Position numbers and translations under genes: made by a program
Notes under the pieces: model-generated
The model's input: only the letters and a program-made list of their open reading frames with translations
What the model was told of the DNA's origin: nothing
Database searches by the model: none
Assembly: GCA_040752025.1 (NCBI GenBank)
Contig: JBFMFR010000005.1
Coordinates: forward strand, 1 to 64,000
Reading direction: 5' to 3'
Origin: JBFMFR01 sp040752025
GTDB taxonomy: Bacteria; Chloroflexota; Anaerolineae; Anaerolineales; UBA4823
Length of the DNA stretch: 64,000 nt
Shown here: in pieces, positions 50,289 through 59,678 of the stretch
How the letters are laid out: the number at the start of each line of letters is the position of its first letter
How positions within the stretch are numbered: the stretch's first letter is position 1

Positions 50289-51998
50289 ATGCCTTCGATC
50301 AATAAACACTGGCAAATTTCACCGCCGATCCCCCCTGAAGCCGGGCAAAACTTACTCGGCTACCCGCCCATCCTGCGTCAGATTCTGTTCAACCGTGGCT
50401 ACCACACTCACGAGGCCGCCCGCCAATTCCTGGAAGCGCTTCCGCCGCAGGGTACCGAGCCAGGCAACATGCTGGGCGTTCCCCAGGCTGTTGAACGCAT
50501 CCAGTTCGCCCTCTCACAAGGGGAGAAAATCGCCGTTTACGGCGATTATGATGCAGATGGCGTCACCGCCACGGCCTTGCTCACCCAGGTCCTCAGATCC
50601 TTGGGAGGGGATGTAATCGGTTATATCCCTAATCGCTTCGATGAAGGCTACGGCTTGAATATCGAAGCTCTGGATACATTGCAACAGGATGGAATTCAAC
50701 TGGTGGTAACCGTGGACTGCGGCATCCGTTCCCCGCGTGAAACCGAACACGCCCGGCAGGCCGGCCTGGATTTGATCATCACCGACCACCACCACCCCGG
50801 GGCTGAGATGCCCGCCGCGCTGGCGGTGATCAACCCCAAACAGCCAGGTGAGAACTACCCCGATCAGGATCTGGCCGGTGTTGGCTTGGCTTACAAGCTG
50901 GCGCAGGCTCTCCTGGAGGTCGCTCCGCCTGACTCAACCATCCCAGAAGTCCACCAATACCTGGATCTGGTCGCCCTGGGGACCATCGCAGACCTGGCCC
51001 CGCTGGTCGGCGAGAACCGGGCGCTGGTGCGCGCCGGGCTGGGACAAATCCGCCGCCCCCATCGCCAGGGGCTGATGTCTCTTATCGGCGCGGCCGGTCT
51101 GAACCCTGAAAAAATCTCTGCAACCGATATCGGCTTTATGCTCGGACCACGCTTGAACGCCGCCGGCCGGCTGGAATCGGCTCTGGCCGCGCTGCGCCTG
51201 CTGACTACCGAAGATGTGGCCGAAGCCGCCGGCCTGGCCCAGAAACTGGATAACCAAAACCGCGAGCGCCAGCAAATCACTCGCGAGATCCAGTCTGACG
51301 CCGAAAAACTGGCCCTGGCCGATGATCCCAATGCCATGCTGCTCTTTGCCGCTCATCCCGAATACAATCCCGGTGTCGTCGGCCTGGCAGCCTCGCGCCT
51401 GACCGAACAATATTACCGCCCGGCGATCGTCGCTCACCTGGGAGAGGAGTTTACGCGCGGCTCGTGTCGCAGCATCCCTGAATTTCACATCACAAACGCC
51501 CTGGATCAGGTAGCCGATTTACTGGTTCATCATGGCGGCCATGCTGCCGCCGCCGGTTTCACGGTTCGCAATCAGGACCTGCCAGCCATGATCGAACGTA
51601 TGAAAGCCATTGCACAGCAAGCCTTAGGCCATCTGGATTTGCGCCCTGTTCTAAGAGCGGATATCGAAATCCCATTGAGCGATTTGCATCCCAGTTTGCT
51701 GGAAGACCTGGCCTGGCTGCAGCCCACCGGGCAGAGCAATCCAGAGGCCGTCTTTGTGAGCCGCGGCTTGAGAGTAGTGCGTTTTCGGGCAGTGGGTAGA
51801 GAGAATGCCCACCTGCGCCTGAGTGTTAGTGATGGTCGCATCACCTATGACGCCATCGCTTTCCGCCAGGGTCATTGGCAAGCGCAAATGCCCCCCCACG
51901 TGGATCTACTCTACTCTTTTGAGACCAATGAATACAACGGGCGCAGTTCCCTGCAGCTCAACGTGCGCGACCTCAAGCCCTCTGGCGCAGACGATTGA
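50289..51998 (+). CDS. recJ: Single-stranded-DNA-specific exonuclease RecJ
   Basis: 569 residues, normal length. DHH phosphoesterase motifs: VYGDYDADGVTATALL, TVDCGIR, ITDHHHPG and the DHHA1 region with HHGGHAAAAGFTV. 5'-3' exonuclease in recombination and repair. It starts 4 bases after the glucokinase gene and is the end of that transcript. Confidence 0.95.
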   Translation: MPSINKHWQISPPIPPEAGQNLLGYPPILRQILFNRGYHTHEAARQFLEALPPQGTEPGNMLGVPQAVERIQFALSQGEKIAVYGDYDADGVTATALLTQVLRSLGGDVIGYIPNRFDEGYGLNIEALDTLQQDGIQLVVTVDCGIRSPRETEHARQAGLDLIITDHHHPGAEMPAALAVINPKQPGENYPDQDLAGVGLAYKLAQALLEVAPPDSTIPEVHQYLDLVALGTIADLAPLVGENRALVRAGLGQIRRPHRQGLMSLIGAAGLNPEKISATDIGFMLGPRLNAAGRLESALAALRLLTTEDVAEAAGLAQKLDNQNRERQQITREIQSDAEKLALADDPNAMLLFAAHPEYNPGVVGLAASRLTEQYYRPAIVAHLGEEFTRGSCRSIPEFHITNALDQVADLLVHHGGHAAAAGFTVRNQDLPAMIERMKAIAQQALGHLDLRPVLRADIEIPLSDLHPSLLEDLAWLQPTGQSNPEAVFVSRGLRVVRFRAVGRENAHLRLSVSDGRITYDAIAFRQGHWQAQMPPHVDLLYSFETNEYNGRSSLQLNVRDLKPSGADD

Positions 51999-52039
51999 CC
52001 AGACCCGTCCGTACACACCCTGGCATTTCGCCTTGGATC

Positions 52040-52738
52040 TCAATCGACAAAGCGATACTTAATCAAAGTCCACACCGCTTCAAAGGCATCTTTGAGCTGG
52101 ATTTTCTTGCCCTCGCTGTAGTCTCGCGGATTGAAAGTGATCGGCACCTCGAAAATGCGCACCTTGCGTTTGAGGATCTTGGCGGTGAACTCCGGTTCGA
52201 AGTCAAAGCGGCGCGCCTTGATCTGCATGCCCTCTACCACCTGGCGGCGGAACACTTTGTAGCCCGTTTCCATATCAGTCAGGATGTTATCATAGAGCAC
52301 ATTCGTCATCAAAGTGAGCATCTTATTGGCAATCATGTGCCAGAACATGGCCGGGCGCCTGGGCGCCCCCAGGAAGCGTGAGCCATACACCACATCCGCC
52401 AGATTCTCCTCGAGCGGTTTCAGCAAAGCCGGATATTCGCGCGGATCGTATTCCAGGTCAGCATCCTGGATGATCAGCACCTCCCCGCTTGCCTGCATAA
52501 TGCCCGTCACAACCGCTGCTCCCTTGCCCTGGTTGCATTCGTGCAAAAACAATCTCAGCTTGCCAGACTCGTGCTCGCCATCTTTCAACAATTCATTCAA
52601 CACATCACGCGTGCCATCGCTCGAGCCATCATCAACCACGACGATTTCTTCAGGAATTTTGGTCTCCCACACCCTGCGTAGAATCTCACGGATGGTGTGA
52701 ACCTCATTGTATACCGGGATAATCACCGAAATTTTCAT
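52040..52738 (-). CDS. Family 2 glycosyltransferase, DPM1-like
   Basis: 232 residues from ATG at 52738. Nucleotide-sugar motif SVIIPVYNEVHTI, DDGSSDGT, and DADLEYDPREYP with the DxD. The later segment SRFLGAPRRP and FWHMIANKMLTLMTN are typical for dolichol/polyprenol-phosphate mannosyltransferase-like proteins, here without C-terminal membrane helices. It could supply the lipid-linked sugar used by the GT39-like protein. The start codon is 7 bases from a TATAAT. Confidence 0.9.
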   Translation of the reverse strand: MKISVIIPVYNEVHTIREILRRVWETKIPEEIVVVDDGSSDGTRDVLNELLKDGEHESGKLRLFLHECNQGKGAAVVTGIMQASGEVLIIQDADLEYDPREYPALLKPLEENLADVVYGSRFLGAPRRPAMFWHMIANKMLTLMTNVLYDNILTDMETGYKVFRRQVVEGMQIKARRFDFEPEFTAKILKRKVRIFEVPITFNPRDYSEGKKIQLKDAFEAVWTLIKYRFVD

Positions 52739-52745
52739 GCGACGA

Positions 52746-52751
52746 ATTATA
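52746..52751 (-). promoter_or_regulatory. -10 box of a leaderless promoter for the GT2 gene
   Basis: TATAAT on the minus strand, 7 bases before the ATG at 52738; no ribosome binding site. Confidence 0.55.
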
Positions 52752-52777
52752 CCTGAATTAGGCCTCGCTATTTCGAT

Positions 52778-52783
52778 TATAAT
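52778..52783 (+). promoter_or_regulatory. -10 box of the AAA ATPase gene
   Basis: TATAAT on the plus strand, 72 bases before the start codon at 52856, which has GGGAGAT in front of it. It is divergent from the GT2 promoter. Confidence 0.5.
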
Positions 52784-52855
52784 TTCAGAGCCAGGAATAC
52801 TGGAAAAACTTGTCCATGTCAGCCATTCGCAGGCAAAACCTGCGGGAGATGATTC

Positions 52856-54220
52856 ATGAATGTAAAACGTCTTGGTCAACCCAAAAGCGCTGCCGGAACA
52901 GACAGCGCTCAATCAAAATCGATCAGAGAACCTTTTTACCCACCTCCAATCACGCGCATCGAAGACACCGGCCTCTCTGGACTCTGGTTACAGGATTTGG
53001 CGTTGAAAATCCTCTACTTCCAGGGCTACATGACTGGCTTTAAAGTTGCCGACGAACTTGCCCTGCCCTTTGCCGGTATCGTCGATCAACTATTGGAAAT
53101 CCTCAAGCGCGAGAAACTGGCTGAAGTCAAGTCCGCCCAGCAGCTCGGGCTGGGAGAGGGCTCTTACGTTTACGGCATCACCGGTCTGGGCATCGCCCGG
53201 GCGCGCGAAGCCTTGGAGCGCAGCCAATATGCTGGCCCTGCGCCGGTGCCCATCCAGGTCTATAACGCCTCCGTGATTGCGCAAAGCCGGGGGCGCATGC
53301 AGGTAACCGATCCCGACTTGCGCCAGGTGCTTTCTCACCTGATCGTTTCCGATGATATGCTCGAGCGCATCGGGCCAGCAGTCAACTCAGGCACTTCAAT
53401 TTTCCTGTATGGCCCCCCTGGCAATGGCAAAACCAGCATCGCCCGCGCCATCGGCAACCTGTTGCTCAATGAGTACATGCACATCCCTTATGCCATCTAC
53501 GTGGATGGACAGGTAGTCACCTTGTACGACTCGGTCAACCACCAGGCCGTACCCGAAGAGCCGCCAGCCACCACCGGCACCGGCCAGTTGCGCGCCGCGT
53601 TGCGCCGCGACCTGCGCTGGGTGCGCATCCGCCGGCCGTTTATCGTCACCGGCGGCGAACTGACCCTGGAAGGCCTGGATCTGGTCTTCGATGATGTCAA
53701 CAAGTTCTACGAAGCCCCCTTCCAGGTCAAGTCCAACGGCGGCATCTTGTTGATCGATGACTTTGGCCGCCAACTTGTGCGCCCGAGAGATTTACTCAAT
53801 CGCTGGATCGTTCCTCTTGAGAACCGCATCGACTACCTGACTCTGCACACCGGCCGCAAAGTTGAGATTCCCTTCGATGTCCTGGTAGTTTTCTCGACAA
53901 ACTTGCCCCCCAAAGATTTGGTTGATGAGGCCTTCCTGCGCCGCTTGCGCCACAAGATCGAAATCGGCGATCCATCCTACGAAGCCTACCGCCAGATCTT
54001 CCAGCAAGTAGCCGAAGCCAAAGGTGTGACCTACAACGACTCAGGCCTGGCTTACCTGCTGCAAGAGTGGTACATCCGCCGCAACCGCAAGCTGCGCGCC
54101 TCGCACCCGCGTGACTTGTGTGATCAGGTTCTGGATATCGCCCGTTACCTCAACGTGGACGCGGACATGTCCACCACCATGATCGATCGAGCCGCTTCAG
54201 CTTTCTTCGTAGAACTATAA
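52856..54220 (+). CDS. AAA-type ATPase with N-terminal winged-helix-like domain
   Basis: 454 residues. Residues 35-135 look like a winged helix or wHTH unit (DLALKILYFQGYMTGFKVAD, LLEILKREKLAEV). Walker A GPPGNGKT at 186-193, Walker B ILLIDDFG near 299-306, sensor 1 VVFSTNLPP, and a small C-terminal helical domain with an Arg-rich sensor 2 (RRLRHKI). Between Walker A and B lies a long insert (TGTGQLRAALRRDLRWVRIR). Close to AAA proteins of unknown role known from cyanobacteria and Chloroflexota; function not assigned. GGGAGAT precedes the ATG. Confidence 0.8.
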   Translation: MNVKRLGQPKSAAGTDSAQSKSIREPFYPPPITRIEDTGLSGLWLQDLALKILYFQGYMTGFKVADELALPFAGIVDQLLEILKREKLAEVKSAQQLGLGEGSYVYGITGLGIARAREALERSQYAGPAPVPIQVYNASVIAQSRGRMQVTDPDLRQVLSHLIVSDDMLERIGPAVNSGTSIFLYGPPGNGKTSIARAIGNLLLNEYMHIPYAIYVDGQVVTLYDSVNHQAVPEEPPATTGTGQLRAALRRDLRWVRIRRPFIVTGGELTLEGLDLVFDDVNKFYEAPFQVKSNGGILLIDDFGRQLVRPRDLLNRWIVPLENRIDYLTLHTGRKVEIPFDVLVVFSTNLPPKDLVDEAFLRRLRHKIEIGDPSYEAYRQIFQQVAEAKGVTYNDSGLAYLLQEWYIRRNRKLRASHPRDLCDQVLDIARYLNVDADMSTTMIDRAASAFFVEL

Positions 54221-54225
54221 GCGAA

Positions 54226-54231
54226 TATAAT
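54226..54231 (+). promoter_or_regulatory. -10 box of a leaderless promoter for the GDPD operon
   Basis: TATAAT ends 5 bases before the ATG at 54237. No ribosome binding site. Confidence 0.5.
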
Positions 54232-54236
54232 CCGCC

Positions 54237-54995
54237 ATGCTTGCCGAATTACCTGCTCAAGCCATTTTCGCCCATCGTGGAGCCAGCGCTTACGCTCCCG
54301 AAAACACCCTGGCGGCCTTTCAACTGGCCCTGCGCCAGGATGCAGATGGAATCGAATTAGATGCCAAGCTGACCGCAGATGGGCATGTTGTCGTCATCCA
54401 CGACCAGAGCGTGGATCGCACCACCATGCATACAGGCCGCGTGCGCGAACTGACTCTGGCAGAAATTCGCCAGATGGACGCCGGCAGTCATTTCGATGTC
54501 GCCTTTCGCGGCGAGCCAGTCCCTACACTCGAAGAAGTTTTCAAAGCAGTTGGACAGCTCACCTTCATCAATGTAGAATTGACCAATTACGCCTCGCTCA
54601 CAGATGCGCTCCCCGAGAAGGTCGCCGAGTTGGTAAAGCGCTTCAAACTCAACCGGCGCGTGCTGTTTTCATCATTTAACCCTCTAGCCCTGGTGCGCAT
54701 CCGGCGGCTGCTCCCAGAAGCGCCTATCGGACTTTTGGCCCTGCCAGGGACCAATGGCAGCCTGGCGCGCTCCTGGCCCGGGCGACTGCTTGCCTACCAG
54801 AGCCTGCATCCCGAAAAAGGCGATGTGACCTCGGCCCTGGTGGCGCGCACGCACCAGCGCGGCAACAAGATTTTCGTTTACACGGTCAACCTGGAAGATG
54901 ATATGCAGCGCCTGTTTGCCCAGGGCGTTGACGGCATCTTCACTGATGATCCTGTCCTGGCTTGCCAGGTGCGCAGCAAATTACCAGCCTCCTGA
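54237..54995 (+). CDS. Glycerophosphodiester phosphodiesterase
   Basis: 252 residues. IFAHRGASAYAPENTLAAF, DGIELDAKLTADGHVVVIHD and LTFINVELTN carry the catalytic His pair and metal-binding Glu/Asp residues of GDPD. At the end VYTVNLEDDMQRLFAQGVDG is typical. No signal peptide, so cytoplasmic. It opens an operon with threonine dehydratase, CoA-transferase-like and GH3-like genes. Confidence 0.93.
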   Translation: MLAELPAQAIFAHRGASAYAPENTLAAFQLALRQDADGIELDAKLTADGHVVVIHDQSVDRTTMHTGRVRELTLAEIRQMDAGSHFDVAFRGEPVPTLEEVFKAVGQLTFINVELTNYASLTDALPEKVAELVKRFKLNRRVLFSSFNPLALVRIRRLLPEAPIGLLALPGTNGSLARSWPGRLLAYQSLHPEKGDVTSALVARTHQRGNKIFVYTVNLEDDMQRLFAQGVDGIFTDDPVLACQVRSKLPAS

Positions 54996-55021
54996 ACCTG
55001 CATGATGGTGCTGAACTCGCG

Positions 55022-55987
55022 ATGATCCCTTACGCCTGGTTTGAAGAAGCGCAGAAGCGCATTGCTCCTCATATTCGAGTCACACCTCTCGAGTATGATG
55101 CTGCACGGGATATCTACTTGAAATGGGAAAGCCAGCAGGTCACTGGCTCTTTCAAAGTGCGTGGCGCGCTCAACAAAGTTCTGGCACTGCAAGAATGGGA
55201 ACGGCAGTGTGGCCTGGTCGCAGCTTCGGCAGGCAATCATGGGCAGGGTCTGGCCCTGGCCGGGAAATTGGCCGGCGCTGCCGTGACCATTTTCGCTTCC
55301 GAACACGCTGTCCCGGCGAAGGTAGCAGCCATGCGCTCCCTGGGAGCCACCGTTGAACTGGTTCCGGGCGGCTACGGCGAAGCCGAGCAAGCCGGCCTGG
55401 CTTTCGCTGCACACACCCAGGCCACCTGGGTATCGCCCTATAACAATGGGCTGGTCATCGCCGGGCAAGGCACCTTGGGGCTGGAAACCTTGCGCCAACT
55501 GCCTGCCTTATCCGCATCCACCTGGGTAGTTCCCGTGGGCGGCGGCGGGTTGATAGCAGGCATCGCCGCAGCCCTGCACAGCAGTGAGGCCGCTGCTCGC
55601 ATCGGCCAAACCCGCCTGGTAGCTGTACAATCTCAGGCATCGCCCTTCTTCCACGCCATTTACCATCGCGGCTCGCAGGCCGGGGTAGACGAACTCCCCA
55701 GCCTGGCCGATGGGCTGGCTGGCCCGCTGGAACCTGATGCCCTGACCATCCCGATCATCCGGCGCTTGGTGGATGACTTCATCCTGGTCAGCGAAGCGCA
55801 GATCGCCGAGGCCATCCGCTTCGCCTGGACGCAATACCAGCAGCGCATCGAAGGCTCTGCCGCGGCCGCCCTGGCAGCCGTCCTGAGCGGCGGGGTCACC
55901 AGCCGCCCGGCGGTCGTAATCATCTCTGGCGGCAACATCCAGCCTGAGATCCACGCCCAGATCGTAAAGACCGAGGAGAGAACCTGA
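55022..55987 (+). CDS. PLP-dependent threonine/serine dehydratase
   Basis: 321 residues from ATG at 55022; a longer frame starting in the end of the GDPD gene is less likely. The PLP Lys lies in QQVTGSFKVRGALNK; SAGNHGQGLA and VVPVGGGGLIAG are the other cofactor loops. No C-terminal ACT domain, so the catabolic or racemase-like form. Makes 2-oxobutyrate from threonine or pyruvate from serine. The start lacks a strong ribosome binding site. It is 26 bases behind GDPD. Confidence 0.88.
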   Translation: MIPYAWFEEAQKRIAPHIRVTPLEYDAARDIYLKWESQQVTGSFKVRGALNKVLALQEWERQCGLVAASAGNHGQGLALAGKLAGAAVTIFASEHAVPAKVAAMRSLGATVELVPGGYGEAEQAGLAFAAHTQATWVSPYNNGLVIAGQGTLGLETLRQLPALSASTWVVPVGGGGLIAGIAAALHSSEAAARIGQTRLVAVQSQASPFFHAIYHRGSQAGVDELPSLADGLAGPLEPDALTIPIIRRLVDDFILVSEAQIAEAIRFAWTQYQQRIEGSAAAALAAVLSGGVTSRPAVVIISGGNIQPEIHAQIVKTEERT

Positions 55988-56016
55988 TAGAAAACGACAT
56001 CACTCACGAAGAATAC

Positions 56017-56835
56017 ATGGTGATCTGCATGGCTCGCCAGGTACAGGATGGCGAGATTGTCGCCCAGGGGCTGGCGACGCCCCTGGTAGCTGCCGCCTAT
56101 TTACTGGCCCGCCACACCCATGCGCCCAACCTGTATTTCACCTCCGCCATCGGGCAGGGTATCTGCCGCCAACCGGCCCCACTGGGCCTGACACGCGTGG
56201 AATCGCTCTGGCTGGATCGCTCCTTGACCAACGTTGGGTTTGTGCGCGCCGCCGCTGATATGCTCCCACGCCTGCGCCCCAAAGAATTCTTCCGCCCGGC
56301 TCAGGTTGACCCTCACGGCAATTTCAACAACATTGCCTTTGGAAAAGACTATCGCCACCCGCGCTTGCGCTTACCCGGCACAGGCGGTATCCCAGATGTC
56401 ACCACCTTCATCAGCGATATCTACCTGTACGTCCCGCGCCACTCCCGCTTGACGTTCGTGCCCAGGCTGGATTTCCTTTCAGGGCTCGGTTACCACTCCG
56501 CGCGTCGTCGCGGCGCCGGTCCACGCTACCTGATCACCGATCTGGGGCAGTTCGACTTCGCCGGGGGTACTCCCCAACAACCCTGCCTGCGTCTGACCAG
56601 TTTCCACCCCGGTGTCGACCCGGCTTATATCCAGAAACATACCGGTTTCGAATTAGAAATCGCCCCCGACGTTCACGAAACGCCTGCCCCAACGCCAGAA
56701 CAGATTCACCTGCTGCGTCACGTGATCGACCCCCTCGGCATCCGCCGGTTGGAAGCGCTCAGCGGCGGCGCTCGCCGCCAGCTTTTACACGAAATCATCG
56801 CGATTGAGGCAAGCGAGGAAGTCAATCCTAAATGA
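56017..56835 (+). CDS. CoA-transferase subunit B-like protein, lone
   Basis: 272 residues from ATG at 56017. The fold of the family I CoA-transferase beta subunit is seen in ARQVQDGEIVAQGLATPLVA, LYFTSAIGQG, and PHGNFNNIAFG, plus GGIPDVTTFI. At the position of the catalytic Glu (usually E-x-G) the sequence has SAIGQG, so the Glu is missing, as in the hydrolase-like IpdB. No subunit A gene lies next to it. The frame is open upstream, with NDITHEEY before the ATG that fits a family N-terminus; GAGGAG (55973-55978) is 5 bases before CTG at 55984, a possible true start. It overlaps the next gene by 4 bases. Confidence 0.7.
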   Translation: MVICMARQVQDGEIVAQGLATPLVAAAYLLARHTHAPNLYFTSAIGQGICRQPAPLGLTRVESLWLDRSLTNVGFVRAAADMLPRLRPKEFFRPAQVDPHGNFNNIAFGKDYRHPRLRLPGTGGIPDVTTFISDIYLYVPRHSRLTFVPRLDFLSGLGYHSARRRGAGPRYLITDLGQFDFAGGTPQQPCLRLTSFHPGVDPAYIQKHTGFELEIAPDVHETPAPTPEQIHLLRHVIDPLGIRRLEALSGGARRQLLHEIIAIEASEEVNPK

Positions 56836-59660
56836 TGCCCGCCAAGATTTTCCGCCTGCGAAGTTCGAGCCGCCTGCTCAACCTGGTGCTGCTGGTCACA
56901 CTGTGGTTCTCGTTGGCCCACCCTGCCCAAGCTCGTCAGACTGCGCCCGACCCACAGCAGCAAGCCCAGGCGCTGTTGGAACGCCTGACTCCCGAAGAGC
57001 GCGTCGGTCAGCTCTTCCTGATCACATTCCAGGGCACAGACACCAGCTCAGAGAGCCCAATCTATGATCTGGTCACCAACTATCACATCGGCGGTGTGAT
57101 CCTGCTGGCTGCCAACGACAATATCGGCGACCCCGAGCAAGGTGTGCTTCAGGTCGATCGTCAGGTGTTCTCTCTGAACCGACAGCTTCAACAAATCGCC
57201 TGGAACGCCTCGCGCCAGGCACAAACCAATCCGGTCGATGGGCAAACCTTTACGCCCGCCTACATGCCACTGTTCATTGGCGTCTCCCAGGAAGGCGGCG
57301 GCGACCCTTACGATCAAATCCTGAGCGGCCTGACGCCCTTGCCCAACCAGATGGCGCTGGGCGCTACCTGGAAGCCTGACCTGGCCGAACAGATCGGCGG
57401 CATTTTGGGCAAGGAGCTTTCCGCGCTGGGGTTCAATTTATTACTGGGACCATCATTGGATGTCTTGGACACCCCCCAACTGGGCTCGACCAACAACCTG
57501 GGTACGCGCACTTTTGGCGGCGATCCATACTGGGTCAGCGAGATGGGTCGCGCTTACATCCGCGGTGTGCACCAGGGTAGCGCTGGTAAGATCGCCGTCA
57601 TCGCCAAACGTTTCCCGGGCCACGGCAGTGCCGACCGGCTGCCGGAGGAAGAAGTATCCACAGTTCGCAAATCCTTGCAACAGCTCGAAACCTTCGACCT
57701 GGTGCCCTTCTTTGCCGTTACCGGCAACGCGGCTACGCCCGAAGAAACCAGTGACGGGCTGCTGGCCTCTCATATCCGCTATCAAGGCTTGCAAGGCAAC
57801 ATTCGCGCCACCACCCGCCCGGTCAGCCTGGACCCACAGGCCTTCAATCTCCTCATGAGCCTGTCCACGCTGGATACCTGGCGGCAGCGCGGTGGCTTGA
57901 TGATCAGCGACAACCTGGGCAGTCGCGCCGTGAGGCGCTTCTACGACCTGACCAGCCAGACCTTTGAGGCCCGCCGGGTCGCCCTGAATGCCTTCCTGGC
58001 AGGCAATGATTTACTCTACATTGGTGACTTTTCCTCAGCCAGCGAACCGGATTCCTACACCGCGGCGGTGCGCACCTTCGAATTCTTCGCTCAAAAATAT
58101 CGCGACGACACAGCTTTCGCCCAGCGCGTCGACGCTTCAGTCCTGCGCATCCTCACCCTGAAATACCGCCTGTACGCCAACTTCACCCTGGGCAGCGTAG
58201 TCGCCCCGCAAACCAGTCTGGAAGAAATAGGGACCTCCAGCAAGGTTGTCTTCGAAGTCGCCCGGCAGGCTGCCACCCTGCTCAGCCCATCGCAAACTGA
58301 GCTGGACGATTCTATCCCCGATCCTCCTAACCAGGACGATCGCATCGTATTTATCAGTGATACACGCACAGCCCTGCAGTGCAGCCAGTGCCAGCCTTAC
58401 TCCTTGCTGGAGACTCGCGCCTTGCAGGATGCCGTCACCCGCCTGTATGGCCCCAGCTCCGGTGGGCAGATTTCCCCTGGTAACCTGTCTTCCTACTCGC
58501 TAAACGATCTGCAAATTATGTTGGATGGCTCTCTTCCCGACGCGCCTCTCGAGAGTGAATTAAAGCGTGCCAACTGGATTGTGTTTGGCATGCTGGCGCC
58601 GCGCAGCGATTGGCCTTCGTTCCAAATTCTCAGCCGGTTTCTTTCCGAGCGTCCCGACCTGTTCCAGCAAAAGCGCCTGATCGTTTTCGCCTTTTGCGCC
58701 CCATACTTCCTGGATGCCACCAATATTTCCAAACTGAACGCCTATTACGGCCTATACGGCAAGACTCCACAATTCATCGATGTGGCAGCTTACCTGCTTT
58801 TCCGCGAACTGCGCCCCATAGGCTCCTCGCCCGTTTCTGTCTCAGGCATTCGCTACGATCTCAACAGTGCCCTGTTCCCCGACCCGGATCAGATTATCCC
58901 CCTGGAGCTGGATCTGCCCCAGCCCGAACTGTTACCCACCCCCGCCACACCCGAGCCGACCCCATCACCCGAGTTTCACCTGGGCGATGTGATCCCTCTG
59001 CGCACAGGTGTAATCCTGGACTCCAATGGACACGCCGTTCCCGATGGCACGCCGGTCAGTTTCGTTTTCGTCCAGGGTAGTGAAACCAACAGCACCCGCC
59101 AGGATGCCACCACCAAGAAAGGTATCGCCCGCACTACCTTTTCGATCAACCTCCCAGGCGCCCTGGAAATTCACGTCGAAAGCGAAAATGCCCGCTCCGC
59201 CAGCTTGAAATTCGAAATCCCTTCGCCCAGCGGTGAAGTTCTGGATACGCCTACGCCCACATTAGAGCCTACCCTCACGCCTGTTCCGCCTTCACCCACC
59301 CCAATTCCGGTTGAACCGACGCCCGAACCGCCACTGCAGCCTCCGCCCACTCGCCCAGGCTTCGGGGATTGGCTCCTGGCCGTCTTTGTCTCCGCGCTGG
59401 TTAGCTGGCTGGGATACCGTCTGGCAGCGCTCATCGGGAAGAACATCTGGGGCATCCGCGCCGCTTTCCTGGCCTTCATCGGCGGCTTGCTGGCCTACTC
59501 CTACCTGGCATTGGAGATGCCAGGCACCCAGGCGCTCCTGAAGTCATCCATATCATTCGGAACGTTTCTGGGAACACTGATCGGCGCTGCTCTGGGCCTC
59601 ATCGCCGCTATCGCCTGGCAGTTCGCTGCCGACCGCTCCCGGCAGAAAGCCACGGAATAA
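56832..59660 (+). CDS. Membrane-anchored GH3-like protein
   Basis: 942 residues. Signal peptide or membrane helix at 10-33, GH3 N-terminal domain at about 45-390 (QLFLITFQGT, HIGGVILLAA, IAKRFPGHGSADRLPEEEV). NagZ-type enzymes have KHFPGHG followed by a D-S/T-H motif; here there is Arg for His and no DSH, although the Asp in MISDNLGSRAV is kept. So hexosaminidase activity is doubtful. After a middle domain comes a Pro/Thr linker (TPTLEPTLTPVPPSPTP), an Ig-like segment and two C-terminal membrane helices. It may act in the cell wall. Overlaps the preceding gene by 4 bases. Confidence 0.75.
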   Translation: MMPAKIFRLRSSSRLLNLVLLVTLWFSLAHPAQARQTAPDPQQQAQALLERLTPEERVGQLFLITFQGTDTSSESPIYDLVTNYHIGGVILLAANDNIGDPEQGVLQVDRQVFSLNRQLQQIAWNASRQAQTNPVDGQTFTPAYMPLFIGVSQEGGGDPYDQILSGLTPLPNQMALGATWKPDLAEQIGGILGKELSALGFNLLLGPSLDVLDTPQLGSTNNLGTRTFGGDPYWVSEMGRAYIRGVHQGSAGKIAVIAKRFPGHGSADRLPEEEVSTVRKSLQQLETFDLVPFFAVTGNAATPEETSDGLLASHIRYQGLQGNIRATTRPVSLDPQAFNLLMSLSTLDTWRQRGGLMISDNLGSRAVRRFYDLTSQTFEARRVALNAFLAGNDLLYIGDFSSASEPDSYTAAVRTFEFFAQKYRDDTAFAQRVDASVLRILTLKYRLYANFTLGSVVAPQTSLEEIGTSSKVVFEVARQAATLLSPSQTELDDSIPDPPNQDDRIVFISDTRTALQCSQCQPYSLLETRALQDAVTRLYGPSSGGQISPGNLSSYSLNDLQIMLDGSLPDAPLESELKRANWIVFGMLAPRSDWPSFQILSRFLSERPDLFQQKRLIVFAFCAPYFLDATNISKLNAYYGLYGKTPQFIDVAAYLLFRELRPIGSSPVSVSGIRYDLNSALFPDPDQIIPLELDLPQPELLPTPATPEPTPSPEFHLGDVIPLRTGVILDSNGHAVPDGTPVSFVFVQGSETNSTRQDATTKKGIARTTFSINLPGALEIHVESENARSASLKFEIPSPSGEVLDTPTPTLEPTLTPVPPSPTPIPVEPTPEPPLQPPPTRPGFGDWLLAVFVSALVSWLGYRLAALIGKNIWGIRAAFLAFIGGLLAYSYLALEMPGTQALLKSSISFGTFLGTLIGAALGLIAAIAWQFAADRSRQKATE

Positions 59661-59678
59661 AACGCCCCTGGGGTCAGG

